A program made the position numbers and the translations under genes. A stretch of DNA of 64,000 bases. It comes from Flavobacteriaceae bacterium. Its GTDB lineage: Bacteria; Bacteroidota; Bacteroidia; Flavobacteriales; Flavobacteriaceae. The stretch is taken from the NCBI GenBank assembly GCA_013373385.1, contig JABXHX010000030.1, positions 1 through 64,000 on the forward strand. Direction: 5' to 3'. How positions within the stretch are numbered: position 1 is the stretch's first letter; every line of letters starts with the position of its first letter. Positions 44,487-51,578 of the stretch are shown piece after piece. The notes beneath the pieces were generated by a model, which saw nothing but the letters and a program-made list of their open reading frames with translations, was not told the DNA's origin and did no database searches.

Positions 44487-45539
44487 ATGCCTAAAAAATC
44501 ACTTTTAGCTAGAAACAACGATTTAGCAAATACACAACATCAATTAGAAATTCTATCAAACGGAATTTTTAAAGATGAGTTACCTACGTTTGCTAACAAA
44601 ATAAAAGAAAGCAATCAATTTCCTCTACGTCCAAAAAAGTTAGAAATTTTACAAATCAACTTAGGGTATATGTGTAATCAAGTTTGTGCACATTGTCATG
44701 TTGATGCTGGTCCAGACAGAAAAGAAATCATGACAATTGAAACCATGAACCAATGTTTGGATGTGATTAAAAAAACAGAGGCGCATACCTTAGATTTAAC
44801 TGGTGGAGCACCAGAAATGAATCCAAATTTTCGTTGGTTTGTAGAAGAAGCTTCTAAAGCTGGAATTAAGGACTTTATCGTTCGATCAAACCTTACAATT
44901 ATTCGTGCAAATAAAAAATATTACGATTTACCTGAATTCTTTAAAAAACACAATGTGCATGTAGTTTCTTCCATGCCTCACTGGACAAGAGGAAAAACAG
45001 ACAAACAACGTGGTGATGGTGTTTTTGACAAATCGATAAAAGCTTTGCAAATGCTAAATGAAGTTGGTTATGGTGTAGAAGGAACTAATCTTAAATTGGA
45101 TTTAGTTTACAATCCTTCAGGAGCTTTTTTACCAGGAGATCAACAAGGGCTGGAAAACGATTTCAAGAAAGCTTTAAAAGAAGATTTTAATATTGACTTT
45201 AATAGCCTGTTTGCAATAACCAATTTACCAATTAGTCGATTTTTAGATTATTTAATTGCTTCAGAAAATTATGAAGATTATATGTATGCCTTGGTAGAAG
45301 CATACAACCCAATGGCAGTTGAAAATGTAATGTGTACCAATACTATTTCTGTGAGTTGGGATGGTTGGTTGTACGATTGTGATTTCAATCAAATGCTGAA
45401 TCTAAAGGTGAATGCTAAAGTGAAACATATTTCTGAATACAATGAAGAAATTTTACAAAACAGAAATATCATCATCAATCAACATTGTTACGGATGTACA
45501 GCTGGAGCAGGAAGTAGTTGTCAAGGAGTTGTAGCATAA
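44487..45539 (+). CDS. arsS: Arsenosugar biosynthesis radical SAM protein ArsS
   Basis: At 350 aa, this radical SAM protein has the 4Fe-4S motif CNQVCAHC (near residue 58-65), the SAM-binding DLTGGAPEM, and a C-terminal Cys-rich region (HCYGCTAGAGSSC). This is the family of ArsS, which adds a 5'-deoxyadenosyl group to dimethylarsenite, producing a dimethylarsinoyl nucleoside (established for cyanobacterial and other ArsS). Its neighbours, ArsM and a purine-nucleoside phosphorylase, fit this. It is a cytoplasmic enzyme. Confidence 0.9.
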   Translation: MPKKSLLARNNDLANTQHQLEILSNGIFKDELPTFANKIKESNQFPLRPKKLEILQINLGYMCNQVCAHCHVDAGPDRKEIMTIETMNQCLDVIKKTEAHTLDLTGGAPEMNPNFRWFVEEASKAGIKDFIVRSNLTIIRANKKYYDLPEFFKKHNVHVVSSMPHWTRGKTDKQRGDGVFDKSIKALQMLNEVGYGVEGTNLKLDLVYNPSGAFLPGDQQGLENDFKKALKEDFNIDFNSLFAITNLPISRFLDYLIASENYEDYMYALVEAYNPMAVENVMCTNTISVSWDGWLYDCDFNQMLNLKVNAKVKHISEYNEEILQNRNIIINQHCYGCTAGAGSSCQGVVA

Positions 45540-45543
45540 ATTA

Positions 45544-45570
45544 ATGTCGTATTGAGCATAGTCAAGATAT
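45544..45570 (+). repeat. Diverged copy of a flavobacterial intergenic repeat
   Basis: TGTCGTATTGAGCATAGTCAAGAT between arsS and the rhodanese gene resembles TGTCATTTTGAGCGGAGTCGAGAAATC at 48600, sharing most positions. These look like remnants of a family of short dispersed intergenic sequences. Confidence 0.4.
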
Positions 45571-45578
45571 TACTAAAA

Positions 45579-46100
45579 ATGAAAAAAATTATTTACATAT
45601 TCATTTTCCTTTTTTCACTTTCTGTAAGTGGGCAAAAATCGTTGACAAAACTATTAAAGAAATACAATACTGAAAGTGTTCCGTATGCATCTGTTAAACA
45701 AGTAAATAATTTATTAAAAATATCTTTAGACTCCGCTCAAGGTGACAATGTTATTTTATTAGATGCAAGAGAACTCAAAGAATATAAGGTTAGTCATATT
45801 AAGAATGCAATTCACGTAGGCTATGATGAGTTTAATTTAAAAGAAACAACCTCAAAACTAAAAGATAAGAATGCTACCATTGTTGTGTATTGCTCAGTTG
45901 GTATTCGATCTGAAGACATTGCAGAGAAATTACAAAAAGCTGGCTATACAAATGTGTACAATTTATTTGGCGGAATTTTCGAATGGAAAAACAAAGAAAA
46001 TACAGTGGTAGATTCAAAAAACAATCCAACAGAACAAGTACATACCTTTAGCAAAGCATGGAGTACATGGTTAAAAAAAGGAGTTAAGATTTATGAGTAA
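45579..46100 (+). CDS. Secreted rhodanese-like protein in the arsenosugar cluster
   Basis: The ATG at 45579 (MKKIIYIFIFLFSLSVSGQ) gives a signal peptide; the ORF-track start at 45552 is a TTG. The product is 173 aa with a rhodanese domain: DARELKEYKVSHIKNAIHV, the active-site loop VVYCSVGIRSEDIAEKL with Cys near residue 107, and NVYNLFGGIFEWKN. Rhodaneses carry persulfide sulfur. Its last 8 bases overlap the following glycosyltransferase gene, so coupling is close. Its role in arsenosugar formation is not obvious because it would be exported. Confidence 0.88.
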   Translation: MKKIIYIFIFLFSLSVSGQKSLTKLLKKYNTESVPYASVKQVNNLLKISLDSAQGDNVILLDARELKEYKVSHIKNAIHVGYDEFNLKETTSKLKDKNATIVVYCSVGIRSEDIAEKLQKAGYTNVYNLFGGIFEWKNKENTVVDSKNNPTEQVHTFSKAWSTWLKKGVKIYE

Positions 46101-46725
46101 AAATTTATTAATCGTCTTTGTAAAAAACATCATCCTAGGCAAAGTAAAAACACGTTTAGCCAAAACCATTGGAGATGTTGGTGCCTTTAATATTTATTAC
46201 GAGTTGTTTTCTATTACTGAAAAAGCATCACAAGAAGTTGATGTTGATAGGCATATTTATTTTTCTGATGTTATCATTCCGTCAAAATGGGAAAACGATG
46301 AAAAGTTTGTTCAGGAAGGAAATGATTTAGGAGAAAAAATGCAACATGCTTTTCAGCATGGGTTTAATCAAGGATATGAAAATATTATTTTAATTGGTTC
46401 TGATTTACCTAATATCTCAAAAGAAATTATTGATAATGGCTTTGAAAAATTAAATACTCATAATATTGTATTTGGACCAGCAGAAGATGGTGGCTATTAT
46501 TTAATCGGCATGTCCAACATGAATACTTCAATTTTCGAAAACAAACCTTGGAGTCAATCAGAATTATTAGAGGTAACTTTGAATCAGTTAAAGGAGCAAA
46601 AAGAATCTGTTGGATTGATAGAAACCTTAAATGACATTGATACTTTTGAAGATTTAATCGCTTCCGATTTTTATAAAAACAATCCTAAGATTCAACAAAT
46701 TATACAACAAACCAACCCAGCATAA
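46093..46725 (+). CDS. TIGR04282 family arsenosugar biosynthesis glycosyltransferase-like protein
   Basis: At 210 aa it has a CofC/GT-A-like nucleotidyltransferase/glycosyltransferase core: VKNIILGKVKTRLAKTIGD at the N-terminus, LIGSDLPNISKEI and FGPAEDGGYYLIGMS. This matches the TIGR04282 family repeatedly found with ArsM and ArsS. It presumably transfers or activates the sugar moiety in arsenosugar assembly. The ATG overlaps the rhodanese stop by 8 bases, and the purine-nucleoside phosphorylase begins directly after its stop. Confidence 0.85.
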   Translation: MSKNLLIVFVKNIILGKVKTRLAKTIGDVGAFNIYYELFSITEKASQEVDVDRHIYFSDVIIPSKWENDEKFVQEGNDLGEKMQHAFQHGFNQGYENIILIGSDLPNISKEIIDNGFEKLNTHNIVFGPAEDGGYYLIGMSNMNTSIFENKPWSQSELLEVTLNQLKEQKESVGLIETLNDIDTFEDLIASDFYKNNPKIQQIIQQTNPA

Positions 46726-47547
46726 ATGAAAAAACAGGCAGCACTTAAAGAAACAATAGAGTACTTAAAAGCAAACGGAATTACAGCTCCTGAAATCGGA
46801 ATTGTTTTAGGAACAGGATTAGGAAAACTAGTAGATGAAATTCAAATCGAAAAAGAGATTCCGTATGCAGATATCCCTAATTTCCCTCAAGCTACTGTTG
46901 AGTTTCATTCTGGTAAAATTATTTACGGAACACTATCTGGCAAAAAAGTAATTGTAATGTCTGGTCGTTTTCATGTGTACGAAGGATACAATCTTTGGGA
47001 AGTAACATATGGAATTAGAGCTATGCATGGATTAGGAATTCAACATTTATTAATTTCTAATGCTGCAGGTGCTATTAATTTAAGTTATAAAAAAGGAGAT
47101 TTAATGCTTATTGAAGATCACATTAATCTACAAGGAAGCTCACCATTAGCTTTTAAAGGTGCTAACCAATTCGGAAATATTTTTGCAGATATGCTAGAAC
47201 CCTATTCAAAAAAAATCAATGCTCTGATGAAAGCTATTGCTATACAAAACGACATACAATTGCATGAAGGTGTATATGCCAGCGTAGTTGGGCCGCAATT
47301 AGAAACAAGAGCAGAATATAGAATGCTACAAATTTTAGAGACAGATGCTGTGGGGATGAGTACAGTTCCAGAAGTGATTGTAGCAAAACAACTAGGATTG
47401 CCTTGTGCGGCGATTTCGGTACTCACAGACGAATGTGATCCAAAAAATTTACAACCTGTAGACATTGCAGAAATTATTACTGTTGCTGGAGAAGCCGAAC
47501 CAAAAATGATAACATTATTTAAAGAAATTATCAGATTATTAGATTAG
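46726..47547 (+). CDS. Purine-nucleoside phosphorylase
   Basis: At 273 aa this is a trimeric class I PNP. Signature segments are IGIVLGTGLGKL, the phosphate-site His in EFHSGKIIYG and RFHVYEGYNLWEV, LLISNAAGAINLSYKKGD, the purine site VVGPQLETRAEYRML and AVGMSTVPEVIVA. In this context it probably cleaves adenine from the deoxyadenosyl-arsenic intermediate made by ArsS, giving an arsenic-containing ribose 1-phosphate (inference from pathway models). It could also serve ordinary purine salvage. It starts immediately after the stop of the upstream gene. Confidence 0.93.
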   Translation: MKKQAALKETIEYLKANGITAPEIGIVLGTGLGKLVDEIQIEKEIPYADIPNFPQATVEFHSGKIIYGTLSGKKVIVMSGRFHVYEGYNLWEVTYGIRAMHGLGIQHLLISNAAGAINLSYKKGDLMLIEDHINLQGSSPLAFKGANQFGNIFADMLEPYSKKINALMKAIAIQNDIQLHEGVYASVVGPQLETRAEYRMLQILETDAVGMSTVPEVIVAKQLGLPCAAISVLTDECDPKNLQPVDIAEIITVAGEAEPKMITLFKEIIRLLD

Positions 47548-47555
47548 TTGGCTTT

Positions 47556-47580
47556 TTAGATTGTTAGAAAACCAATCTAA
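47556..47580. repeat. Inverted repeat between PNP and arsM
   Basis: TTAGATTG (47556-47563) and CAATCTAA (47573-47580) form an 8-bp stem with a 9-base loop. There is no T run directly after it, so termination is unlikely; it could be a partial attenuator or mRNA element. Confidence 0.3.
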
Positions 47581-47625
47581 AAATCTAAAAGCGAAACGTT
47601 CTAAGAATCTACAAATCCATAGAAA

Positions 47626-48594
47626 ATGAGTTACCTAGAAACCACACACAATGTATATAAAGAAGCAGCCTTAACACCAGATGTTGGATTATGCTGTACT
47701 ACAAATCCGATTTGGGAATTACCAGGATTAAAAATTCCACGAATTATGCAAGAAATGAACTACGGATGTGGTTCAACCGTACACGCACGTGATTTAACCA
47801 ACAATCCAACAATATTATATGTAGGTGTTGGCGGTGGTATGGAATTATTACAATTCTCATACTTCAACAGACAAAAAGGTGGTGTCATTGGTTTGGATGT
47901 GGTTGATGAAATGTTAGAAGCATCACGTAAAAACTTTAAAGTAGCTGAAGAGCAAAACGATTGGTTTAAATCTGATTTTGTCGATTTACGAAAAGGAGAT
48001 GCTATGAATTTACCTGTGGAAGACAACTCTATAGATGTGGCCGCTCAAAACTGCTTGTTTAATATTTTTAAAGAAGACGATTTGCAAAAAGCCATTGCAG
48101 AAATGTATCGTGTGTTAAAACCTCATGGTCGTTTAGTAATGAGCGATCCTACTTGTGAGCAACCTATGAATGATGAATTACGTAACGACGAACGTTTGCG
48201 TGCTTTGTGTTTGTCTGGAAGTTTACCAATTGCTGACTATGTAAAAGCATTGACAGATGCTGGTTTTGGAACCATTGAAATTAGAGCTAGAAAACCATAC
48301 AGAATATTAGATCCGAAGAATTACCCAACGGATGAATTGATTTACATTGAATCTATTGAAGTAGCAGCCATTAAAGATCCAATGCCTGCAGACGGACCTT
48401 GTGTTTTTACAGGAAAAGCTGCGATTTATTTTGGTGATGAAGATTATTTTGATGACAATGCAGGGCACGTTTTACTAAAAAATCAACCCTTAGCAATTTG
48501 TGATAAAACTGCAGGAGCACTACAAGCCTTAGGAAGGGATGATATTTTCTTTTCTCCCTCTACTTTTCATTATGATGGTGGTGGGTGTTGCTAG
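47626..48594 (+). CDS. arsM: Arsenosugar biosynthesis arsenite methyltransferase ArsM
   Basis: At 322 aa it has the SAM motif LYVGVGGGMELLQFS near residue 64 and LPVEDNSIDVAAQNCLFN, with LCCTTNPIWELPGLKIPRI at the N-terminus and a late pair of Cys in the final GGGCC. ArsM methylates arsenite stepwise to dimethylarsenic, using SAM. The cysteines are candidates for binding As(III). The N- and C-terminal Cys pairs differ from standalone ArsM proteins, as in the cluster-associated subgroup. It is the last gene of the arsenosugar set; a strong hairpin follows. Confidence 0.88.
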   Translation: MSYLETTHNVYKEAALTPDVGLCCTTNPIWELPGLKIPRIMQEMNYGCGSTVHARDLTNNPTILYVGVGGGMELLQFSYFNRQKGGVIGLDVVDEMLEASRKNFKVAEEQNDWFKSDFVDLRKGDAMNLPVEDNSIDVAAQNCLFNIFKEDDLQKAIAEMYRVLKPHGRLVMSDPTCEQPMNDELRNDERLRALCLSGSLPIADYVKALTDAGFGTIEIRARKPYRILDPKNYPTDELIYIESIEVAAIKDPMPADGPCVFTGKAAIYFGDEDYFDDNAGHVLLKNQPLAICDKTAGALQALGRDDIFFSPSTFHYDGGGCC

Positions 48595-48599
48595 TTGTA

Positions 48600-48630
48600 T
48601 GTCATTTTGAGCGGAGTCGAGAAATCTTTT
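48600..48630 (+). repeat. Flavobacterial short intergenic repeat copy
   Basis: TGTCATTTTGAGCGGAGTCGAGAAATC follows arsM. It resembles a widespread intergenic motif of Flavobacteriia (TCATTTCGAGCG.AGTCGAGAAAT, from memory) and the diverged copy at 45544. Confidence 0.45.
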
Positions 48631-48642
48631 AAAAAGAAATTA

Positions 48643-48683
48643 AAAAAACGTTTATTTCATTAACTTTGAAATAAACGTTTTTT
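48643..48683 (+). terminator. Strong hairpin after arsM abutting the SRA-HNH start
   Basis: A 17-bp perfect stem (48643-48659 with 48667-48683), ending in six T, has a 7-base loop and looks like the terminator of arsM. It ends only three bases before the ATG of the next gene, and its loop and right arm contain TAACTTTG, a -7-like element. Confidence 0.75.
48661..48668 (+). promoter_or_regulatory. Candidate -7 element of the SRA-HNH gene inside the hairpin
   Basis: TAACTTTG matches TAnnTTTG and lies 18 bases before the ATG at 48687, in the loop/right arm of the terminator. Transcription from here would produce an RNA lacking the left arm, escaping termination. Confidence 0.4.
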
Positions 48684-48686
48684 GTT

Positions 48687-49568
48687 ATGAAAAGAATATT
48701 TGGAGAAATTGAAGGCTTTAAAGAAGGTCACCAATTTAATAATAGAATGGAAATTTCGATTTCAGGAATTCATAGACCTCCACAAGCTGGAATAAGTGGA
48801 AGTCAGAATGAAGGTGCAGATTCAATTGTAATTTCAGGAGGTTATGAGGATGACAAAGATTTTGGAAATGAAATAATTTACACCGGACATGGTGGAAGAA
48901 GTAATGAAACTGGAAAACAAGTTGCTGATCAACAATTAACACGACAAAATTTAGCTCTTGCCAAAAGTTGTTTAGAAGGATTACCTATAAGAGTTATTCG
49001 AGGCAGACATAAAGGCTCAAAATTTGGGCCAGATGAAGGATATAGATATGACGGACTATATTTAATAGAAAAGTATTGGAAAAAGAAAGGAAAAAGTGGT
49101 TACTATGTTTTTCTTTTTAAACTTATCAAAATAGAAAAAAGCATTTCTAACATTCAAAATATTGTAGAAGAATCTCCTGAAGAATATCAAACAAAAAGAG
49201 TTTCAACTCAAGTACAAAGAATAATAAGAAACACTCAGTTAAGTAGAAAAATAAAAGACCTTTATAATTATAAATGTCAAATTTGTAATACAAGAATTGA
49301 AACTTCATCAGGTTATTATGCTGAAGCAGCACATATTAAACCATTAGGCTCTCCTCATAACGGACCAGATGTAATTGAGAATTTACTGTGTCTTTGTCCA
49401 AATCATCATGTAATGTTTGATTTTGGTGGTTTCTCAATTTTACCAAACTTAGATATTATTGGAATTGAGGGAGGTTTAACAGTACACAAAAAGCACAAAA
49501 TTTCAATTGACTATCTCAGCTATCATTTTGAACATTTTTATGACGAAAGAAATAAAAAAGATTTCTAA
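48687..49568 (+). CDS. SRA-YDG/HNH modification-dependent endonuclease
   Basis: At 293 aa, an N-terminal SRA (YDG) domain (about residues 3-150; FGEIEGFKEGHQF, GRSNETGKQVADQQLTRQNLALAKS, GYRYDGLYLIEKYW) is joined to a C-terminal HNH nuclease (about 185-265; CQICNTRIETSSG, AAHIKPLGSPHNGPD, LLCLCPNHHVMFD). The SRA domain reads modified cytosine (5mC/5hmC) and the HNH domain cuts nearby; such fusions act as type IV-like restriction enzymes against modified DNA. No methyltransferase or other defence gene adjoins it. It has a hairpin just upstream, and its stop overlaps that of the convergent Omp85-like gene. Confidence 0.9.
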   Translation: MKRIFGEIEGFKEGHQFNNRMEISISGIHRPPQAGISGSQNEGADSIVISGGYEDDKDFGNEIIYTGHGGRSNETGKQVADQQLTRQNLALAKSCLEGLPIRVIRGRHKGSKFGPDEGYRYDGLYLIEKYWKKKGKSGYYVFLFKLIKIEKSISNIQNIVEESPEEYQTKRVSTQVQRIIRNTQLSRKIKDLYNYKCQICNTRIETSSGYYAEAAHIKPLGSPHNGPDVIENLLCLCPNHHVMFDFGGFSILPNLDIIGIEGGLTVHKKHKISIDYLSYHFEHFYDERNKKDF

Positions 49569-50824
49569 AAATACTGTCCAATTCCAAAAACTAATCCTTT
49601 AGATTTTCCATTGGTAAGCTCCACCCCATAATCAATTCTAAAAATGGCGTTGAATACTTTTTTATTGATTATACGCAAACCCAATCCGCTAAATACTTTT
49701 TGATTTTCACTTTTTGTAAAATCACTGAATTCACCTCCAGGCTTACGCCATGTACCAGCATCTAAAAACACATTACTTTGCAGTACATAGCTTCCTTTTT
49801 CTAATAATGTATGTCTGTATTCTGTATTGTACACAATGCTTCCTGTACCTCTATCAACCAAAATACCTACCCCACGTAAATTTACATTATTATCTAGTGC
49901 AAAAGGCGCAAACGGACTTTTATTGTTGGTAGATAATCCTATACGTAATCTGTTTGCCCAATTACCTTTTTTCCAAAGTCTCCTGAAATAAAAAAAATCG
50001 TTCCAAGCAACAAAAAACTCATCTTGAAAATTATTTTTAGAAGTAATCATCTGAGTATATAATTCGTTTTTAAATCCGTCTATATACTGGTAGTGATAGG
50101 TTAAATTATTGTAACCATACACAAACTTAAACATAGTTTTGTTGATGTCTAATTCTTGTGGAATAGAAGGCGACGTGGTGCCACTTACATAATTGTATTT
50201 TTCTTTAAAAAAGTTTACTCCAAAAGCTAGCTTATTTTTAAAGTTAAGTTGATATAACAGTAAGGTTTCTAAAGCAATGTTTTGATATTTATAATTTGCA
50301 GAGCCACTATCAAAATACAAAGGCTCTTCACTTACCCAATTTTGATGATTTACTGCCAACCCTAATTTATTTGAAAACAAAAATGGTGCGCTAAAATTTA
50401 TACCATAAGAATGATAACCATTGTTTTGATAAAAACCTCCGAGTGTTATATTCCTTCCTAAGAAATTGTAATCGTATAAACCTACTTTATAGGCAAATTT
50501 CTTATTGGTTGTTGTCCAAATACTAACAGACGGAATCAGCGTTCTATTTTCTTCTATCTTAAAAACTACATGATACTGCTGTGCTTGAACTTGAATTACA
50601 TGATAATTCGCATACGAAACTGCGGGTAATTCTTTTAGTCTTTTAATGTCTTTATGCAATACAACTGAATCTAAATAAGTATTTGCTTTTGTTAACAAAA
50701 AAGAGGTTAATACTGCTGCTTTAGTTTTTGTGTTTCCTTTGATAATTACTTGCTTTACCACTCTTTCTTGCCCTATTATTTGAGCAGAAAAAAAGAGGCA
50801 AAAAAACACTACTACTAATCTCAT
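49565..50824 (-). CDS. Short BamA/Omp85-like outer membrane protein with one POTRA domain
   Basis: The ATG at 50824 (MRLVVVFFCLFFSAQIIGQ) is chosen, since the track start is TTG inside the previous gene; this gives 419 aa with a signal peptide. One POTRA-like domain (about 20-95; VVKQVIIKGNTKTKAAVLTSFLL, with VVFKIEENRT) is followed by a beta-barrel (about 100-419) with GLGLRIINKKVFNAIFRIDYGVEL and a final strand GLVFGIGQYF ending in Phe. Canonical BamA has five POTRA domains, so this is a mini-Omp85. It probably inserts or transports proteins or lipids at the outer membrane. It is downstream of a lipoprotein and a universal stress protein. Confidence 0.8.
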   Translation of the reverse strand: MRLVVVFFCLFFSAQIIGQERVVKQVIIKGNTKTKAAVLTSFLLTKANTYLDSVVLHKDIKRLKELPAVSYANYHVIQVQAQQYHVVFKIEENRTLIPSVSIWTTTNKKFAYKVGLYDYNFLGRNITLGGFYQNNGYHSYGINFSAPFLFSNKLGLAVNHQNWVSEEPLYFDSGSANYKYQNIALETLLLYQLNFKNKLAFGVNFFKEKYNYVSGTTSPSIPQELDINKTMFKFVYGYNNLTYHYQYIDGFKNELYTQMITSKNNFQDEFFVAWNDFFYFRRLWKKGNWANRLRIGLSTNNKSPFAPFALDNNVNLRGVGILVDRGTGSIVYNTEYRHTLLEKGSYVLQSNVFLDAGTWRKPGGEFSDFTKSENQKVFSGLGLRIINKKVFNAIFRIDYGVELTNGKSKGLVFGIGQYF

Positions 50825-50825
50825 T

Positions 50826-51572
50826 TTATTGTGCAATAAAGCGTTTAAAAATTACTAGATTTACCCAATTATCTAAACTCACTCCCATCATTGTAAAATA
50901 ATAAGCTACGTCTTTTTGTAAAACGGGTGGCTTAGTCGTTGTAATATTTAGTACCACATTATCTAACACATAGTATTGAAACCATTTATCATAAGTGTAG
51001 GTACCAGATAAAAGCTTATTTTTTTCATCAGAAATGACTTGAAAATAGATTGCGTTTTCTTTATGCACTCCATCGTCCCAGTTAAATTTTGGAGTAGTAC
51101 CTGAATTATTAACAACATAACTCACATTCACTTTATCATTCCATTCTGTTGGCTTTGTTTGATGTTTTAATCTAATAGGATTCGATTTATGCAGTTTACC
51201 GTTTGTTTTATATGTAAGCATGCCCCAAACTTCTTTGGCATCATTTCTAATAAACCGTTGTAAGTAACCATCAAAAACACCTTCTTTAGGCAAGATTTTC
51301 TTGGTATATAAAGAAAAATCTTTTTCATTTACCTGTGTGCTTTCTGTTTCAAAGTATTGAATTTCGGTTGCTCCTTTTATTGGATAAAAAAATATGTACG
51401 AAATTGTAGTATTAAACTCATCACTGGCCGCACAAGCAATAACTTCATCTTGTTGCAATCCTAAATTAAGATTCAAATATTCTTGCAGATTATTAGGGTT
51501 AGGTGCTACTTTTTCTTTTGTACAAGAAAACAATACAAGTACAAACAAAACAAGTACAAAATTCTTCTTCAT
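50826..51572 (-). CDS. Lipoprotein of unknown function, partner of the Omp85-like protein
   Basis: The 248-aa protein has a lipoprotein signal with lipobox VLFSC (Cys near residue 17). The mature protein is beta-rich, with a repetitive Tyr/Trp pattern such as GTYTYDKWFQYYVLDNVVLNI; no domain is recognised. It sits one to two bases before the Omp85-like gene and six bases after a universal stress protein, so the three form an operon. It could be an accessory lipoprotein of the barrel (inference by analogy with BamBCDE), but nothing in its sequence proves that. Confidence 0.65.
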   Translation of the reverse strand: MKKNFVLVLFVLVLFSCTKEKVAPNPNNLQEYLNLNLGLQQDEVIACAASDEFNTTISYIFFYPIKGATEIQYFETESTQVNEKDFSLYTKKILPKEGVFDGYLQRFIRNDAKEVWGMLTYKTNGKLHKSNPIRLKHQTKPTEWNDKVNVSYVVNNSGTTPKFNWDDGVHKENAIYFQVISDEKNKLLSGTYTYDKWFQYYVLDNVVLNITTTKPPVLQKDVAYYFTMMGVSLDNWVNLVIFKRFIAQ

Positions 51573-51578
51573 AAACTA

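Noticed and set aside
46726-47547. PNP as merely a salvage gene inserted by chance
   Set aside because: It starts directly after the TIGR04282-type gene with no gap and pathway logic supports it; salvage use is still possible.
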